Assembly: GCA_002839375.1 (NCBI GenBank)
Contig: PGXY01000005.1
Location: 186,001 to 250,000 of the forward strand
Origin: Spirochaetae bacterium HGW-Spirochaetae-1
GTDB lineage: Bacteria; Spirochaetota; UBA4802; UBA5550
DNA length: 64,000 nt
Reading direction: 5' to 3'
The translations under genes and the position numbers were made by a program. Within the stretch, counting starts at the first letter, position 1; every line of letters starts with the position of its first letter. Below, in pieces: positions 60,726 to 64,000 of the stretch. The notes beneath the pieces are model-generated. The model did no database searches and was not told where the DNA came from. It was given only the letters and a program-made list of their open reading frames with translations.

Positions 60726-62492
60726 CTACCTGACGCCTCGCAGTGAAACAAGCTGCGATTCAAGAAGTTTCTCAAATACTTCCAGCCTTTCCAGTTCATC
60801 ATTGCCGATCTCCGACTTCAGCCTGCTGATCTCAGGCACTGAATCAAGGAACAGCAGGCTATGAAGATCGGTACCGCCGGCAAGCGCTTCCTTTCCTTCC
60901 CGGTAAAAGCGGACAATAATACCGAGAAGCCTGATCTGTTTTTCCGGACTGCAGTACATATCCTTGGGATCGAAGGAGTTCTGCTGCAGGAAACCGTTTT
61001 TGATGATCTCGGCGCAAAATAGAATGAAGCGATCTTCCAGGGGAAGGGCGTCGGGGCCTACGAGCTTGACTATTTGCTGAAGACGGTCTTCCTCCAGGAG
61101 AATATTCAACGCCTCCTTTCGCACATCAAGCCATTCTCCATGCTTCTCCCGCCACCATTTCTCTATTTCATCGATGTATTCGGTATAGCTGTCTGTCCAG
61201 CTTATTGACGGGTAGTGTCTTGCGTCGGCCAGGACCTTGTCCAGGGCCCAGAAGCACCGCACAAACCTCGTCGTGTGCTGCGTAACCGGTTCTGAAAAAT
61301 CACCGCCCGGCGGAGAAACGGCACCTATGATACTGATACTGCCCTCACGGTTATTCAGTGTTTCCACATACCCGGCCCTCTCATAGAATTCGGCCAGCCT
61401 GGTGGCCAGGTAAGGCGGGAATCCTTCCTCGGCGGGCATATCACCCAGACGGCTGGCCAGCTCACGCAGAGCCTCGGCCCACCGCGATGTGGAATCGGCC
61501 ATAACAGCCACACTGTAACCCATATCACGATAATATTCCGCTATAGTCACACCGGTATATATGCTCACCTCCCGGGCAGCTACAGGCATGTTGGACGTAT
61601 TGGCAATCATGACCGTTCTTTCCATAAGGGGACGTCCGCTCCGTGGATCAACCAACCCCGGAAACTCGTTGAGCACATCGGTCATTTCATTGCCCCGCTC
61701 TCCGCATCCTATATAAACGATTACATCGGCATCACACCACTTTGCCAGGGCATGCTGTGTCATGGTTTTTCCTGTTCCGAAACCTCCCGGTATGGCCGCC
61801 GTGCCGCCCTTAGCTATGGGGAAAAAAGTATCGATGATACGCTGCCCCGTTATAAGGGGCATACCCGATCTTTTCTTTTCAAGAAACGGCCTCTGCTGCC
61901 GCACCGGCCAATAATGGGCCAGTTTACCCGCAACGGCTCCCTCTGACGTGGCGACACGGTATATCTCATCCTCGATGGTATATTCACCCGATGGAACAAT
62001 TGTTTCAATTACTCCCGAGATTCCCGGCGGAACCATGACGCGATGCAGTATACACGGCGATTCCTGTATCTCACCCACTACGGTTCCCGGCTTTACCGCG
62101 TCTCCTTTCTTCGCCAGGACTTTGAGCGGCCATTTCTTTTCCGTGTCAAGAGGTGAAACTTTAATCCCCTTCCTGATATATGCGCCGCACCTTTCCTCTA
62201 TACCTACCAGCGGCCTCTGTATGCCGTCATATATATTGGAAATAAGACCCGGTCCCAGAAGAACTGAAAGAGGACGTCCCGAGGATAGGACGGTATCTCC
62301 GGGCCGCAGACCCGTATTATCTTCATAGACCTGTACAATGGTAACTTCATCGTGAAGACGGATAACCTCTCCCACCAGTCTGGACGGACCCACCTCGGCT
62401 ATATCCAGCATGCTGACACCGCGCATACCCACGGCCTTTACAATGGGGCCATTCACATTGGTAATTGTGCCTGATAATACCGGATCATTCAT
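60726..62492 (-). CDS. atpA: V-type ATPase catalytic subunit A
   Basis: A 588-residue catalytic subunit, full length. The P-loop is GGFGTGKT, and the A-type bulge domain lies around residues 110-190. MADSTSRWAEALRELASRLG and the SPPGGDFSEPV segment are typical. It hydrolyses or makes ATP coupled to H+ or Na+ movement through K and I. Confidence 0.96.
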   Translation of the reverse strand: MNDPVLSGTITNVNGPIVKAVGMRGVSMLDIAEVGPSRLVGEVIRLHDEVTIVQVYEDNTGLRPGDTVLSSGRPLSVLLGPGLISNIYDGIQRPLVGIEERCGAYIRKGIKVSPLDTEKKWPLKVLAKKGDAVKPGTVVGEIQESPCILHRVMVPPGISGVIETIVPSGEYTIEDEIYRVATSEGAVAGKLAHYWPVRQQRPFLEKKRSGMPLITGQRIIDTFFPIAKGGTAAIPGGFGTGKTMTQHALAKWCDADVIVYIGCGERGNEMTDVLNEFPGLVDPRSGRPLMERTVMIANTSNMPVAAREVSIYTGVTIAEYYRDMGYSVAVMADSTSRWAEALRELASRLGDMPAEEGFPPYLATRLAEFYERAGYVETLNNREGSISIIGAVSPPGGDFSEPVTQHTTRFVRCFWALDKVLADARHYPSISWTDSYTEYIDEIEKWWREKHGEWLDVRKEALNILLEEDRLQQIVKLVGPDALPLEDRFILFCAEIIKNGFLQQNSFDPKDMYCSPEKQIRLLGIIVRFYREGKEALAGGTDLHSLLFLDSVPEISRLKSEIGNDELERLEVFEKLLESQLVSLRGVR

Positions 62493-62533
62493 CGTTGCTT
62501 CCTCTCAGTTTTTCTCATCATGGCAGCTTTTTT

Positions 62534-63184
62534 TTAATTGTTTCCGAAGGGCGATAAGACCCCATATTCTTCAAGAACCGTATAGACGGCCCGTCTCAAC
62601 CGATCCCTGTGCCGGTAAACAATACGGTCAATGCTCCCATTGTAAAGCATGCCTGATTCCTCGTGAAATATTTCGACACCCCCCATGGTTATACTCTCAT
62701 CAACAGCGACTTCGCACTTTCCGGCCTTCGATCCCGCATATTTTTTAACCTTCTCTATCATGTCCCTGTCCGCGGGACCTATCTTTACGAGCAACATAGC
62801 GCTACCTGTCATCTCGATAGCCTCATCAATATGACGAAATATAAAATCCGGATATTCGGGATTAAGACGCAATTTCTTCGCGGCATCACGGATCATAGTT
62901 TCTATAAAGGATTCGATAATGGACAACCTGAGCTTTTTCTTTTCAATAACGGTCCTGTTTATAATTTTTGATTTTTCAAATTCTATTTCCCCGTCAGTCT
63001 GGTCATTCTCTTTCTTCCTGAATTCTTCCATTTCCCTTTCGTTATCGTTTTTGATTTTATCCATTTCCTCCGTGGTGAACCGATGTATCTCTTCAATTTT
63101 CCTGTTCACCTCCTGCTTCAATGAAGTCAGTATCCCCGCGGGGTCGCTTTGTGATGTTTCGTGTGCCTTTCTCTCATCATTCAT
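62534..63184 (-). CDS. atpE: V-type ATPase subunit E (stator)
   Basis: A 216-residue protein with a highly charged N-terminal coiled coil (about 25-95) and a globular C-terminal domain with IDESITMGGVEIF-like VDESITMGGVEIF. It is the peripheral stalk. The start ATG 63184 lies 33 bp after the F gene. Confidence 0.85.
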   Translation of the reverse strand: MNDERKAHETSQSDPAGILTSLKQEVNRKIEEIHRFTTEEMDKIKNDNEREMEEFRKKENDQTDGEIEFEKSKIINRTVIEKKKLRLSIIESFIETMIRDAAKKLRLNPEYPDFIFRHIDEAIEMTGSAMLLVKIGPADRDMIEKVKKYAGSKAGKCEVAVDESITMGGVEIFHEESGMLYNGSIDRIVYRHRDRLRRAVYTVLEEYGVLSPFGNN

Positions 63185-63217
63185 GTCAGGTTATATCCTT
63201 GCTCCGAAAGCTCTCTG

Positions 63218-63523
63218 TTAAATAGCCACACCCAGGGCCTCGGTTATATATCCCAGCAGGGATTTCTCAAATCCCCGGGCATCGTCAATGCCGGGGATCT
63301 GTATAACAACGGGGCGGCTGCGGAGAAGATTCAACTCGCCGATAAAAGCCTCTATATCCTCAACGCAGTCCCGCGTTACCACGACCACTGCCGGATCCTC
63401 TGACTGCATCAAGGTCTCCAGTACATCCCGGGCCGTTTCCCGTGCTGCCACACGGCCGTCTATTCCGGCAATACGAAAGGCATTTACGGTGTGGACATCC
63501 CCCATAATATAAATACTTTCCAT
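63218..63523 (-). CDS. atpF: V-type ATPase subunit F
   Basis: A 101-residue central-stalk protein. IMGDVHTVNAFRIAGIDGR at the N-terminus and VVIQIPGIDDARG near the end are diagnostic of V-type F subunits. It lies 7 bp after the K gene. Confidence 0.88.
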   Translation of the reverse strand: MESIYIMGDVHTVNAFRIAGIDGRVAARETARDVLETLMQSEDPAVVVVTRDCVEDIEAFIGELNLLRSRPVVIQIPGIDDARGFEKSLLGYITEALGVAI

Positions 63524-63530
63524 AGAATCC

Positions 63531-63875
63531 CTATATCTTGTTCAGGATCATGATGGCGATGATGAGCCCGTATATGGCTATCCCTTCGGCCATGCCCAGA
63601 AACACCAGGGCCCGGCCTCCCACTTCCGGCTTTTCACTCATGGCCCCCATGGCAGCCGAACCTATCTTTGCCAGCGCATAGGCGCTGGTCATGCACGACA
63701 GGCCGACGGCCCCCATGGCCGCAAAGGTCATGGCAGCCCGGTCATAACTTTGCGCCGTCTTCAAACCTTCGTTAACCGCATCGGCGGCATAAATGTTTCC
63801 CTGGATACAGATAATCATCACTAAAAAGGCCGCCATGAGAAACAAAAACCGGATCACTTTCCTTTTCATGCCCAT
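63531..63875 (-). CDS. atpK: V-type ATPase subunit K (proteolipid)
   Basis: About 114 residues. After an N-terminal hydrophobic segment that looks like a signal peptide (VIRFLFLMAAFLVMIICIQGNIYAA), one proteolipid hairpin follows with helices AAMGAVGLSCMTSAYALAKIG and LGMAEGIAIYGLIIAIMIL. The ion-binding glutamate is in GMAEGIAIYG. Unlike the duplicated K of eukaryotes it is a single hairpin. Several ATGs are clustered after GGGAGGG; 63875 has the best spacing. Confidence 0.85.
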   Translation of the reverse strand: MGMKRKVIRFLFLMAAFLVMIICIQGNIYAADAVNEGLKTAQSYDRAAMTFAAMGAVGLSCMTSAYALAKIGSAAMGAMSEKPEVGGRALVFLGMAEGIAIYGLIIAIMILNKI

Positions 63876-63903
63876 CATCATCCCTCCCGTAACATACATA
63901 ATG

Positions 63904-64000
63904 TTATTTCCTCAGGGAAAACGGCTCAAAGGGCGTTCCATCTCCCTGGAAAAACCTGCTGAAGAATTCATAGTATTCCAGCCTCATGGACTGTATGCCG
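63904..64000 (-). CDS. atpI: V-type ATPase subunit I, C-terminal end (continues beyond window)
   Basis: Only the last 32 codons are in the window: [16 protein letters not shown], then [11 protein letters not shown] and stop. This is the typical C-terminus of the membrane subunit I (a-subunit) of bacterial V-ATPases. The K gene follows within 30 bp. Confidence 0.85.
   Translation of the reverse strand, partial: GIQSMRLEYYEFFSRFFQGDGTPFEPFSLRK

Noticed and set aside
1-64000. CRISPR arrays, tRNAs, rRNAs, prophage or intact transposons
   Set aside because: No regularly spaced repeats, no cloverleaf or rRNA core strings and no transposase, integrase or capsid genes were recognised by eye; short tRNA-like elements could be missed without a search tool.

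Overview
The window reads as chromosomal DNA of a free-living, anaerobic or facultatively anaerobic bacterium with an outer membrane. It carries several lipobox lipoproteins, a bacterial V-type ATPase operon, 7TMR-DISM sensor kinases and phosphatases, and a selenocysteine-containing formate dehydrogenase. This mix fits Spirochaetota best, but no rRNA or other phylogenetic marker is present, so the assignment is an inference. No tRNA, rRNA, CRISPR array, prophage or intact insertion sequence was recognised.

Left part (1-13.6 kb): two tandem paralogous 7TMR-DISM histidine kinases (the first cut by the window edge), a START-like secreted protein, a metallo-beta-lactamase (MBL) hydrolase followed by an orphan ferredoxin-like fragment, and two unrelated alpha/beta hydrolases with a TetR regulator. 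Two long perfect palindromes lie in front of these hydrolase/TetR genes. Then come a DUF4405 membrane protein, a Crp-like regulator, a GNAT-histone deacetylase fusion and an LVIVD-repeat lipoprotein. Degenerate intergenic repeats bracket the lipoprotein.

Most notable accessory region (13.8-25.0 kb): a TetR regulator, a membrane-anchored MBL protein, a creatinase/prolidase-fold (M24) enzyme lacking one metal ligand, a 3-hydroxyacyl-CoA dehydrogenase, a beta-keto acid cleavage enzyme (BKACE, DUF849), a DUF362 protein and a polyferredoxin. Three copies of one 18-bp element precede the TetR gene, the MBL gene and the M24 operon, so they look like one regulon. The cassette is bracketed by two same-orientation copies of the 3' end of a propionyl-CoA-synthetase-type gene plus its terminator. 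One copy is a remnant and the other is the end of the intact gene, which sits in a GntR-controlled unit. The inferred role is CoA-dependent catabolism of an unknown 3-hydroxy acid, perhaps carnitine-like.

Middle (25-49 kb): YibE/F, a selenium pair (YedF and a DUF3343 protein), small regulators, a QueG-like iron-sulfur protein, an NAD salvage pair (nicotinate phosphoribosyltransferase and nicotinamidase), a J-domain membrane protein, a probable small RNA gene with its own terminator, two SpoIIE-type phosphatases with membrane sensor domains, a four-PAS hybrid kinase, PpnP, and a short RlmN/Cfr-family radical SAM enzyme.

Right part (49-64 kb): a formate-oxidation operon. It consists of fdhA with an in-frame UGA read as selenocysteine plus a SECIS-like hairpin, a NuoE-NuoF fusion as NAD-reducing subunit, and an OFA-family formate/oxalate-type transporter, closed by a strong terminator. 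Next are a ferritin-like protein, a secreted unknown, a PilZ protein and a universal stress protein. The window ends with a leftward V-ATPase operon in the order I-K-F-E-A-B-D, with a small overlapping membrane-protein gene at its 3' end. YedF/DUF3343 and the selenocysteine FdhA support each other as evidence of selenium use.
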